Positions 6,516 through 14,594 of a stretch of DNA of 25,323 bases are shown piece after piece. The stretch spans positions 1 through 25,323 of the forward strand of contig CAZGOY010000043.1 in assembly GCA_964527565.1 (NCBI GenBank), given 5' to 3'. The DNA comes from JAGXQV01 sp964527565. Its GTDB lineage: Bacteria > Pseudomonadota > Gammaproteobacteria > Burkholderiales > Sulfuricellaceae. Below the pieces are notes generated by a model. That model was not told the DNA's origin and ran no database searches. It worked only from the letters and a program-made list of their open reading frames with translations. The position numbers were made by a program, and so were the translations under genes. Position 1 is the first letter of the stretch, and each line of letters starts with the position of its first letter.

Positions 6516-9500
6516 TCAGACCGACGCCACCCGTACCGCGCCCGGCATGATCTTGTCCTTGATGCTGTCAAATGTTCCCATGGCGACCACCGACCCCTGT
6601 TCCATCAAGATGACGTTATCCGCCAGCCGCATGTGGCCGGGCCGGTGTGAAACCATGATCAGCGTGGAACGGCCGCGCAACCATTCGACGCAGCGGATCA
6701 GCGCCTCCTCTCCCGCTTCGTCCATGCCGGTTCCCGGTTCGTCGAGCAGCACCACGGCCGCCGGCTTGAGAATCGTGCGCGCCAGCGAAAGGCGCTGGCG
6801 GAAGCCGTGCGGCAACAACTCCGAACGGCTGTTGGAAATGCGCGTGTTGAAGCCTTCCGGCAGGGCCCGGACATCTTCGTCCAGCCCCGCCATTTTCACT
6901 GCCCAGTCCAGCTCCGCATCGGTAGCCGCCGGATGCACCAGGCGCAGATTCTGGGTCACGGTACCGTAAAACAACTCGCAGTGCTGCGGCATGTAGCTGA
7001 TCTTGGCGCGCAGATCCGTGGCGGTAAGCTGGCGGATATCCACGTTATCGAGACGCACGGTCCCCGCCTGGGGAATGTAAAGCCGCTCGATCAGCTTGAG
7101 CAGGGTCGATTTGCCGGAACCGTTGCCGCCGGCAACCACCACAACCTGCCCCGGCTCAACCTTGAACGACACCCCCAGCAAAACCGGGTCGGCATCGTTG
7201 GCGTAACGGAAGGACACCCGCGCAAAACTGAGCGTACCGCGCACGTTGGGACGAATGGTCTGATAGACCCCGGTATCGGACTCCCCCTTCAGGCGCATCA
7301 GGTTTTCCACCTGGCGGATATTGGCGCGGATGCGCACCAGCGAGGTCGCGGCGAGAAAAATGTTCTGCATCGGCCCGGTAAGGCGCCACAGGATCATCAT
7401 GGTCGCCACCATGGTGCCGCCGGTAATCTGCCCCTGTATCGACAGGTAGGCCGATAGCGCCAGCGCCAGCAGACCGGTCCCCGAGCCCAGCAGATGGGCG
7501 GCGCTGCCGACGTGGGCATGCACTTCGTGGTCGCGGAAATTGGCCATCACCGATTTCCCGCTCATTTCGCGGAAGCGGTTTACCCACGACGTGCCCGCGC
7601 CGACCGAGCGGATGGGGCGCATGTCGGTGAGCGCTTCATTGAGAAACTCCCAGCGCGCCGACCCCAGCTTGCCGGCTTTCGCCACCGAACGCTCGCTGAC
7701 CTTGCGGGTAACGTAACCCAGCACGGTGAAGGCCAGCGCCGACAGCAGCACCACCGCCAGCACCCAGGGATTGATGATAGCGATGGCCACCAACAGCACC
7801 AGGGTTGAAGGCAATTCAAATGCCAGCAGCGAGAGCGGGCCGAGAAAGAAATCGCGCAGGCTTTCCAGATTCTTGATGCGCCCCACCTGCTGGCTGACCG
7901 ACGCGCCATCGGTGGCCGCGAACGGCAGATGAATGATGCGCTGGAACAGGCTGTTGCCCAAGATATATTCGGAGCGCCCGCCGACGAAGGCCATGATGCG
8001 CGATTTCAGGTTGCGCAGCAGGGCATCGACGGTAATCACAATGACCACGCCGAGCATGAGAAACGCGCCCATGACGATGTCACCGGACGGCAGCACGCGG
8101 TCATAAATGGATTTCACGAACAAGGGTGGCGCCAGCCCCAAAATGGCGCTCACCACCGTCAGCGCAAACGCCAGCAGGATGTGGCCGCGGAAACGCAGCA
8201 GCAGCGCGCTGATCCAGCTCGATTCGGCGCGCGGCCCCTTGGCGGGCGCCTCGGCTTTCTGGAAAAGATAGATTTCACCCGCTTCCCAGGTCGGCTCGAT
8301 TTCCCTTTCGCTGCGCGATGCGCTGTCGAATGCCCGCAGCTTGCCGTTCGGCAGGCGTTGCAGCACCACCATGGCAGGCTGGCGCGACGGCACAAACAGG
8401 CAGGGCATGAGGCGCGCATCAAGGCGCGCCAGGTTGCCGTCAAGATGCTTGGGAAACATCCCCAGATTAGCCATGATCGAACACAGCCCGGACAGTTCCA
8501 GGCTACGCACCAGGTGGGGCATGGCTTCCGCCAGTTCGCGCGGCTGCCCTTGCCACTCCAGCGCTTTCAGCAGGGGCAACAGGCAGATCGACAAATCGGA
8601 TTCCTCATCGAACTGACGCTGGATGATGACGGAAATATCCTCAGTGGATTCGGGGCGTTCCAGAATGGCGGCGGCAATCCCGGAAGACGTCTCCGTCGAT
8701 AGAGAACGCGCTTCCACCACCCCTTCCTGCAGGCCGCCGCCGGTCAGCGAATAGACCTTGTCGGCCAGCGAAATCAGCGAAGGACGGTGCGTTACCAGGA
8801 TGACCGTGCATTTGCCTTTCTCCTGGGCGAAGTAGTCACGCAACAACTGGTCGCCGCGCATGTCCAGGGAAATGTTCGCTTCGTCGAAGAGGATCACGCT
8901 GGGCTTGCGCACTAGCGCCCGGATAATGGTGATGACCTGGCGCACACCGGCAGGCAGGGTTTCCGCCACACCTTCGCCGAGCGGCGTTTCGTAGCCCAGC
9001 TTCATCCCCGAGACGATGCGGTCCAGCCCCAGGCGGTGCGCTATCTGCAACGCTTCCTGGTTCAGACTGGCGTCGAACATCGTCATGTTTTCCAGAATGT
9101 TGCCGGTGATGATGGTGCCGGTCTGCGGCAGCAGGGCAATCTGGCGATGCACGCTGTCGGAGGCAAAGGAATCGAGCGCCTGGCCGTCTACCCATATCTC
9201 GCCGGAATCGGGACTCACCAGACCGTTCATCATCGACAGCAGGCTGGTCTTGCCGCTGCCGCTATCCCCGCGGATGGCGATGTATTGCCCGGCTTCCACC
9301 GTCAGGCACAGATTGGAAAACAAGGGTGCGCTTCCGCTGTGCGTCAGCGTGATGTTGCGCAATTCCAGACTTTTTTCCAGCGGCGGCATGGGCGGTTTCC
9401 CACTGCTGTCCTCGCACGGCATTTTGCTGATTTCATTCAGACGGTCGTGCGCTGCCACGAAAGACTGATAGCGCATCCACACCGTCAGGCCGCGGCGCAG

Positions 9501-10430
9501 GGGTTGCAGGGCGCGCACCGAGAGCATCATGCAGGCGGCCAGACCGCCCGGCGTCATCTTGCCGCCGAGCACCAGCCAGGAACTGGCGAACACCACGCTG
9601 ACGATCATCACCTGGGAAAACAGCGTCCCCATGCTGGTTGCCAGCGAACTGCCGCGCGTCAGCGCTTCGCCCAGATCGGAATTGGCTTCCTGCAAACGCT
9701 CGTAACGGCGCAGCATGAGCGCTTCCATGGTCAAGGTCTTCACCGAATGGATGCCGGACAGCACTTCCGCCAGAAAACCCAGGCGGCGGTCGTCCAACAC
9801 GTTGCGCTGCTGCACCTGCTGGCGCATCCAGTTGCCGAAATGATGGATCAGCCAAGTGAACAGCAGCAGCAATAATGCCGGCACCGCCACCAGCCAGCCG
9901 CCGATGACGTAAATCAGCGCCAGGAACAACACCACAAACGGCAGGTCGAACAGCACCAGCAAGGCCTGGCCGGAGTAGAACTCGGCCACCTTGACCGAGG
10001 CCAGGATGCGCTCGGCGTGCGCCCCCGGCTCTTCGCGCTGGTAACGCTGCAAGGGCACGCGCATCAGGTGCTCCAGCGCCTTCACGCTGGCGGCGTGTTC
10101 GAAACGCGCGCCCAGCCAGGTGGTGACCAGCCCGTTGGTGGCGCGCAACACTTCTTCCAGGATCAAAGCCAGAATCACCCCGAACACCAGGATTATCAGG
10201 GTTTCCAGCGACTGGTTCACCACTACGCGGTCGAGAATCTGGAGTATCGCCAAAGGCAGCGCCAACGCCAGAATATTGGACAGGAAAGCGGATAAGCCCA
10301 AACCCGGCAGCACGCGGCGCAAGTCGGGGGAACGGAACACCAGGCGCAGAGCGCTTTCCTTGGTTTCACGCGCCGCTGAAGCAGGATTTTCGGTCCGGCC
10401 GCGACTCGGGATCGCAGAATTGTTTTGCAT
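6516..10430 (-). CDS. Fused tandem type I secretion ABC transporter with internal C39-like domain
   Basis: The 1304-residue protein joins two complete half-transporters in one chain. The first half has a membrane domain (about 40-320) and an NBD with Walker A GDSGSGKT (388-395), Q435, Walker B VILFDE (512-517) and H548. The second half begins with a domain resembling C39 peptidase-like domains (about 608-725) that lacks the catalytic Cys and His motifs, then a membrane domain (about 738-1040) and a second NBD (Walker A GGNGSGKST at 1101-1109, Q1149, Walker B VVLLDE, H1262). Both ABC signatures deviate from LSGGQ, reading LPAGV and LPHGF, although the following RQ is kept. Type I exporters are usually homodimers of one half, so this is a built-in heterodimer. 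The ATG follows the LuxR-type gene's stop by 1 nt, indicating translational coupling. Confidence 0.95.
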   Translation of the reverse strand: MQNNSAIPSRGRTENPASAARETKESALRLVFRSPDLRRVLPGLGLSAFLSNILALALPLAILQILDRVVVNQSLETLIILVFGVILALILEEVLRATNGLVTTWLGARFEHAASVKALEHLMRVPLQRYQREEPGAHAERILASVKVAEFYSGQALLVLFDLPFVVLFLALIYVIGGWLVAVPALLLLLFTWLIHHFGNWMRQQVQQRNVLDDRRLGFLAEVLSGIHSVKTLTMEALMLRRYERLQEANSDLGEALTRGSSLATSMGTLFSQVMIVSVVFASSWLVLGGKMTPGGLAACMMLSVRALQPLRRGLTVWMRYQSFVAAHDRLNEISKMPCEDSSGKPPMPPLEKSLELRNITLTHSGSAPLFSNLCLTVEAGQYIAIRGDSGSGKTSLLSMMNGLVSPDSGEIWVDGQALDSFASDSVHRQIALLPQTGTIITGNILENMTMFDASLNQEALQIAHRLGLDRIVSGMKLGYETPLGEGVAETLPAGVRQVITIIRALVRKPSVILFDEANISLDMRGDQLLRDYFAQEKGKCTVILVTHRPSLISLADKVYSLTGGGLQEGVVEARSLSTETSSGIAAAILERPESTEDISVIIQRQFDEESDLSICLLPLLKALEWQGQPRELAEAMPHLVRSLELSGLCSIMANLGMFPKHLDGNLARLDARLMPCLFVPSRQPAMVVLQRLPNGKLRAFDSASRSEREIEPTWEAGEIYLFQKAEAPAKGPRAESSWISALLLRFRGHILLAFALTVVSAILGLAPPLFVKSIYDRVLPSGDIVMGAFLMLGVVIVITVDALLRNLKSRIMAFVGGRSEYILGNSLFQRIIHLPFAATDGASVSQQVGRIKNLESLRDFFLGPLSLLAFELPSTLVLLVAIAIINPWVLAVVLLSALAFTVLGYVTRKVSERSVAKAGKLGSARWEFLNEALTDMRPIRSVGAGTSWVNRFREMSGKSVMANFRDHEVHAHVGSAAHLLGSGTGLLALALSAYLSIQGQITGGTMVATMMILWRLTGPMQNIFLAATSLVRIRANIRQVENLMRLKGESDTGVYQTIRPNVRGTLSFARVSFRYANDADPVLLGVSFKVEPGQVVVVAGGNGSGKSTLLKLIERLYIPQAGTVRLDNVDIRQLTATDLRAKISYMPQHCELFYGTVTQNLRLVHPAATDAELDWAVKMAGLDEDVRALPEGFNTRISNSRSELLPHGFRQRLSLARTILKPAAVVLLDEPGTGMDEAGEEALIRCVEWLRGRSTLIMVSHRPGHMRLADNVILMEQGSVVAMGTFDSIKDKIMPGAVRVASV

Positions 10431-10431
10431 A

Positions 10432-12090
10432 TTATTCCATCACCAGACTGGTAATGACCCGTTGCAGCAACGGATGAGTAAAGGAAAGCCAGCCATTCGC
10501 CCCCCGCGACAAGACACCGGCGGCCACGGTGCGCTCGACCTGCTGGCGCAACTGCTCCTCGTCGCCCCCGAGGGTTGACGCCATTTTCTCCATGGTCAAG
10601 GCAACGGAATTCCGGGCCACTGCGCGCAGCAAGGCGCGGTCCAGGCCCAGGCTATCCAGGCGGGCATTGATCACCACCAGAAGCGGCAGCGCCAAATGTT
10701 CCATGTCGTGATGGCGCGCCAATTCGACGGCAAACAGCGGCACCCCGGCGGCCGTGCCGGAAATATCCTGGATTTCGCTGGCCGGCATCTTGGCCGCTCC
10801 CTTGCCCAGAGTTTCGCGCACCAGCGACTCGACCGCCTCGGCGGACAAACGCCGCAAATTAATGATCTCCGACAGGCAAGCCTTGCTCCCGACCATCCCG
10901 CGGCGCCCCGCCAGCACCACCAGCTTGCCATTGGTTACTGCGCGCACCGCCGCAGTGGACAGATCGCCCTGCTGCTCGCGCCCCAACAGGTGAAAGTCAT
11001 CGACGACAACCAGCTCGGGAAGACGTGAGGGCGCCCGGTCCAGCCAGTACACCACCTCATCCGCCGCGCAATCGGTTTTTTGCACGGTATCCAGGAATGC
11101 TTTGCCCAGCACCGCCGGCAGGCAGCGGAAATAGGACAATTCCCCCCCCCGCTTGCTGCAATGCGCCGCAATTTCTTCGCACAGGCGGGATTTGCCCATG
11201 CCCATTTCGCCTTCGATATAAATCAGCCCGCCCCGCCCTTTCGCCGCTTCGTCCAGCGCGGCATCCAGCGTTGCCAGTTCATCGGCGCGGCCGACCAGCG
11301 GGTGCGGGCGGCGCGCGCCGGTCCAGTTCAGGCTTCTGATTTCGCAAAAAGGCATCCTGGCAGCGATTTTCTGCTGATCGCCGATACCGAACACTCCAGC
11401 CAGATCGAGCACCGCCGCGTCCAGCGCCACCTGGCCGGGCGGCACCTCATTCAGGGATTCGCGCGCGGCGGCAATCGCGGCGCTGGCTATCGCCTCTCCG
11501 GTCCATCCGCCGAAGCGCTTCATGCTGGCGACCGCCAGCCCGGAGGTCAGGCAGGCGCGCATCTTTTCCGCCATGGCGGCATCCCGTGCCGCCACGTCCT
11601 CATACACGCCGTATGCGGCTTGCAGGGCAAGCGCCAAATCATATTCCGTGACGCGCTGGATGCCGAAAATGACATCTCCGGCATTCCCTTTGCGCGCCAG
11701 GAAAACCGCATCGTGAAGGGATGCCAGCGATGCCAGCGCACCGTGCATGAGGCGTACCGTGGACAGGTCGGCGTCCTCGGGCAGCGCCATGCTCAAGACC
11801 ACGCAGGGGCGCCGCTCCAGCAGACCTGCCGCCGTCAGCCGCTGCCCCTGGACTTGCTGCTCGTGCAACAGGTCCCTGCCGCGCGACACGGCCATGGCAC
11901 GGTTGCTGACATGGAGCTTCTTGAACAGCGCGACGATGTGCTGCTTGACGGTGCCCACGCCGATGTCCAGTTCGCGCGCCACCTCCTTGTTGACCTTGCC
12001 GGCCTGCAACAGCTTGAGTATCTGGCGTTGACGCGGGGTCAGGTCCGGCTGGGAAGCGGAATCGATATTTGGCGGCAGATTGACGTTCAT
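10432..12090 (-). CDS. LuxR-type regulator with N-terminal HTH, pseudo-cyclase and AAA ATPase domains
   Basis: The 552-residue protein starts with a LuxR-type HTH (about 17-76; LTPRQRQILKLL and VGTVKQHIVALFKKLHVSNR are typical). This is inverted relative to most LuxR/MalT proteins, where the HTH is C-terminal. Residues about 92-235 resemble a class III nucleotide cyclase fold (a VVLSM strand, AGDVIFGI, and a late GEAIASAAIAAAR helix) but lack the metal-binding Asp pair, so catalysis is unlikely. An AAA/STAND ATPase follows (about 262-470) with Walker A GEMGMGKS (294-301) and Walker B LVVVDDFH, then a helical C-terminus. An AGAGGGA Shine-Dalgarno lies about 8 nt before the ATG. It sits inside the secretion operon, 16 bp after the outer-membrane factor gene, so it probably regulates this locus. 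Its ligand is unknown. Confidence 0.88.
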   Translation of the reverse strand: MNVNLPPNIDSASQPDLTPRQRQILKLLQAGKVNKEVARELDIGVGTVKQHIVALFKKLHVSNRAMAVSRGRDLLHEQQVQGQRLTAAGLLERRPCVVLSMALPEDADLSTVRLMHGALASLASLHDAVFLARKGNAGDVIFGIQRVTEYDLALALQAAYGVYEDVAARDAAMAEKMRACLTSGLAVASMKRFGGWTGEAIASAAIAAARESLNEVPPGQVALDAAVLDLAGVFGIGDQQKIAARMPFCEIRSLNWTGARRPHPLVGRADELATLDAALDEAAKGRGGLIYIEGEMGMGKSRLCEEIAAHCSKRGGELSYFRCLPAVLGKAFLDTVQKTDCAADEVVYWLDRAPSRLPELVVVDDFHLLGREQQGDLSTAAVRAVTNGKLVVLAGRRGMVGSKACLSEIINLRRLSAEAVESLVRETLGKGAAKMPASEIQDISGTAAGVPLFAVELARHHDMEHLALPLLVVINARLDSLGLDRALLRAVARNSVALTMEKMASTLGGDEEQLRQQVERTVAAGVLSRGANGWLSFTHPLLQRVITSLVME

Positions 12091-12106
12091 GCTTGCATCC
12101 CTCTAT

Positions 12107-14212
12107 CTATTCTGCGGCACGGGGTGCGCCACCCGCATCCGGCGATGGCTTGGCGTGGGGTTCCCCATTTTCCAGGGAGTGCGAAGAAACCACGCGGCAA
12201 CGCTGCTGGCCATCCTGCAGCGATGCGCACAGGGCCTCGGCAGCCGTCCGGTCGGCAAGGCCCGCGATAAACAGCCGGTACCAGGATGTACGTTCTTCGC
12301 TTCCACTTTCCGCCTTGCCGTGCAGGCGCGGCAACAGGCGGCGGTTTTCGGTTTGCTGCGGAAAGCGCGCGCGCATGTCGCGCCAGGCAGCGGGCACGGT
12401 GGCGCGCTCGTGGATGCCGGACATTTCCACCAGCCACTGCTCGCCCTCCGCTTGCGGCAGCGCGCCGCTCCAGTCCAGCCCCTCTTGCGGCAGACGCGGC
12501 GGCAGGGTTCCCGCCAGCACCAGTTCCAATGGCTCATCGGCGGATTTTTCCGCTTCTGGACTGAGTGATTGGCCCACGGCACCCGGCGCATTTCCTTCTT
12601 GCCCTGATAAAGCGGGCAATGCGGCCTGTAGCTTGCCCGGCGTGGCCATCAGCACGGCCCCGCCGGCAAGCTCCGCGACCAGCGGCGCCGGGCGTGTGCC
12701 GTCGCCAGGCATGGCCATTCCTTCCGCCACGCCGCCGCCCAGCGCACTGAACAGATTGATCAGTCCGCGATAGCGCTCCATGCGCACGCCGTACCAATCG
12801 TCCAGATTGCGGTGATAAGTGCGCTGGGTATCCAGCATCACCAGATAATCCACTGCGCCGGCCATGTAGGATTCCTGGCTGAAATCCCAGGCGCGCCGCG
12901 CCGACTCGGTTGCGACCCGTTGTGCTTCCAGGCGGTTTCCCATAAAGCGGATGGCGCTCAGAGAATCGTCGACTTCGCGCACGGCATCGTAAATAACGCG
13001 CACGTAGGTTTCCACCATCTCTTCATGCAAGGCCTGAGCGAAATCCACTTCGCTGGAACGCTTGCCGCCATCGAAAATAGTGGCCGAAAGATTGGCGATG
13101 AAACTCCAGAACAGGGACTGCGGCTGAAACATTTGCGAGAGGTAGGCGCTGCCGTAGCCCACCTGCGCGGTCAGGTCCAGCGGCGGCAGGATGCGCGCCC
13201 GCGCCACGTCGACATCCGCATCGGCGGCCAGCAGGCGCGCTTCCACCGCGCGCACGTCGGGGCGGCGCAACAGCAGGGCCGAGGGTACGCCGGGCAGCAC
13301 TTGCGGAAAACTCACGGAATCGAGTCCGCGCTCGGATAGCTTCAGGCTGCCCGGCACCGCCCCCGTCAGGGCAGCGATGCGGTTCTGCACCACCTCGCGC
13401 TGCTGCTGGAGCACGGGGATGGTGGCGCGCACCGAATACACCGCCGATTTCTGCTGTTCCAGTTCCGTGACGGTGGCATCCCCGGCCTGCAGGCGTGCAT
13501 CCACCGATTCCAGCATGCCGCTCAGTACCATTTCGGTTTCGCGGGCCACGCGCAAGCGGTCGTTGAGCGACAGATACTCCAGGTAATTGGTGGCGACATT
13601 GCTCAGCACCGTGCGCTGGATATCATCGCGCTGGAACGTCGCCCGCCACACCAGGAACTCCGCGGAATCATAGAGGGCGGAACGCTCTCCCCAGATGTCT
13701 GGACGCCAGTCGCCGCGCAGGCTTATCTGGTAAAGCCTGCGGGAATGGATATCGTCACCCGCTGCCGCCCTGCCGATGCCGCTGGAAGGTGCCTCGATTT
13801 TCGCCTGCGCCGGCACGGAAAGCACCGGCAGCTTGTCCGCCCCCGCTTGTTGCAGGCGCACGCGGCTCTGCACGATGCGCAGGGTGGCGACGCGCAGATC
13901 GGGATTATTGGCCAGTGCGCGGTCCGCCAGATCGTCCAATTCGCTATTGCCCAGCAGGCGCCACCATTCGCCCAGGGCGCCATCCAGCGCCATTGCCGGA
14001 ACGCTGCTGCGCGCTCCGACCGCCGACGGCGCAACGGCAGGTGCTGCTACGACAGAAGGCGCTTTGGCATAACGCTCCGGCAGGGAAACCGTGGGGACAT
14101 CGTAGCGCTCGCGCTTTACCGCGCAGCCGGACAACAGCAGGAAGCAGGAAACGAAGAGCGTGACGCTCCGCAAAATGGAGTGACCATGACGCTTTTTCAC
14201 ACTTGAAAGCAT
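12107..14212 (-). CDS. NodT-like outer-membrane factor lipoprotein with C-terminal SPOR-like domain
   Basis: The 701-residue protein has a lipoprotein signal (hydrophobic about 14-27, lipobox LSGC with C30) and two repeats of the outer-membrane efflux fold to about residue 500. The pattern GEWWRLLGNSELDDLADRAL and the lipidation fit NodT/CusC-type channels more than classical TolC or LapE. After a low-complexity linker (about 500-585), residues about 590-676 look like a SPOR domain: EQWLVEMSG, later WYRLFIAGLADRTAAEALC and CRVV. SPOR domains bind denuded peptidoglycan, usually in division proteins, so this fusion could anchor the channel to the wall. That role is inference. It is the first gene of the secretion operon, behind a strong promoter. 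Confidence 0.92.
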   Translation of the reverse strand: MLSSVKKRHGHSILRSVTLFVSCFLLLSGCAVKRERYDVPTVSLPERYAKAPSVVAAPAVAPSAVGARSSVPAMALDGALGEWWRLLGNSELDDLADRALANNPDLRVATLRIVQSRVRLQQAGADKLPVLSVPAQAKIEAPSSGIGRAAAGDDIHSRRLYQISLRGDWRPDIWGERSALYDSAEFLVWRATFQRDDIQRTVLSNVATNYLEYLSLNDRLRVARETEMVLSGMLESVDARLQAGDATVTELEQQKSAVYSVRATIPVLQQQREVVQNRIAALTGAVPGSLKLSERGLDSVSFPQVLPGVPSALLLRRPDVRAVEARLLAADADVDVARARILPPLDLTAQVGYGSAYLSQMFQPQSLFWSFIANLSATIFDGGKRSSEVDFAQALHEEMVETYVRVIYDAVREVDDSLSAIRFMGNRLEAQRVATESARRAWDFSQESYMAGAVDYLVMLDTQRTYHRNLDDWYGVRMERYRGLINLFSALGGGVAEGMAMPGDGTRPAPLVAELAGGAVLMATPGKLQAALPALSGQEGNAPGAVGQSLSPEAEKSADEPLELVLAGTLPPRLPQEGLDWSGALPQAEGEQWLVEMSGIHERATVPAAWRDMRARFPQQTENRRLLPRLHGKAESGSEERTSWYRLFIAGLADRTAAEALCASLQDGQQRCRVVSSHSLENGEPHAKPSPDAGGAPRAAE

Positions 14213-14294
14213 GGCTTACGGAATCACCACACAGAATTCCAGTATCTTCATTTCATTTTCCCCTGCGCCACACACCAAACTTCATTAATTTATT

Positions 14295-14318
14295 ATGAAC
14301 ATGTCATAACATGTTCAT
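14295..14318. promoter_or_regulatory. 24-bp palindromic operator candidate at the transcription start
   Basis: Perfect 10-bp arms, ATGAACATGT and ACATGTTCAT, flank a 4-bp centre CATA. The palindrome begins 4 bp after the -10 box and covers the predicted +1, a position typical of a repressor site. The two-fold symmetry over about 20 bp would suit a dimeric HTH protein such as the LuxR-type regulator in the same operon, but the binder is not shown by the sequence. An mRNA 5' hairpin is the alternative reading. Confidence 0.65.
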
Positions 14319-14322
14319 TCTT

Positions 14323-14352
14323 ATAATATTATTTACCGGCGCACCCTGTCAA
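14323..14352 (-). promoter_or_regulatory. Sigma-70 promoter of the secretion operon
   Basis: On the minus strand a perfect TTGACA (14347-14352) and TATTAT (14323-14328, 5 of 6 consensus) are separated by 18 bp. The region is strongly AT-rich, unlike the flanking genes. The predicted start of transcription is near 14316, about 100 nt before the outer-membrane factor ATG. Confidence 0.78.
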
Positions 14353-14536
14353 TATAATTTTATTGTTTTTCTTCATTAAATCATTTCGATGCTTAATTAA
14401 TTTATGTGCCGTTCCGGCATTCGAAAACGAAAGCGTGCGCCATGCTAACAGCGCACCCCGGCGACATCAACTCACGAAATCTCTCACCCCCCTTCAAACA
14501 CGGGGGTTGTAGTGTTATTTCAAAAAAGGGGAAAGG

Positions 14537-14561
14537 CGGCGCGGATGATTGGCCCGCGCCG
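14537..14561 (-). terminator. Terminator of the envelope operon, after the histidine kinase gene
   Basis: Eight perfect stem base pairs (CGGCGCGG with CCGCGCCG) surround a 9-nt loop. On the minus strand the stem is followed by CCTTTCCCCTTTTTT, consistent with intrinsic termination. A second compact palindrome, TGAACGGT and ACCGTTCA with a CA centre, overlaps the kinase stop codon (14580-14597). Confidence 0.65.
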
Positions 14562-14594
14562 TAAGGCGGTGAAGAACGGTGAACGGTCAACCGT

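Larger units (their letters stand above)
14213..14536. promoter_or_regulatory. AT-rich regulatory gap upstream of the secretion operon
   Basis: This gene-free stretch holds the promoter and palindrome listed separately. It also has a poly-A/T region around 14353-14405 and a small CCCCC...GGGGG inverted repeat near 14488-14507 with no clear role. I see no convincing small ORF or RNA gene in it. Confidence 0.55.

Noticed and set aside
6516..10430. Active C39 peptidase in the ABC transporter
   Set aside because: The internal domain has no Q-x-x-D-C motif and no His before the VVL strand, so it is called peptidase-like only.
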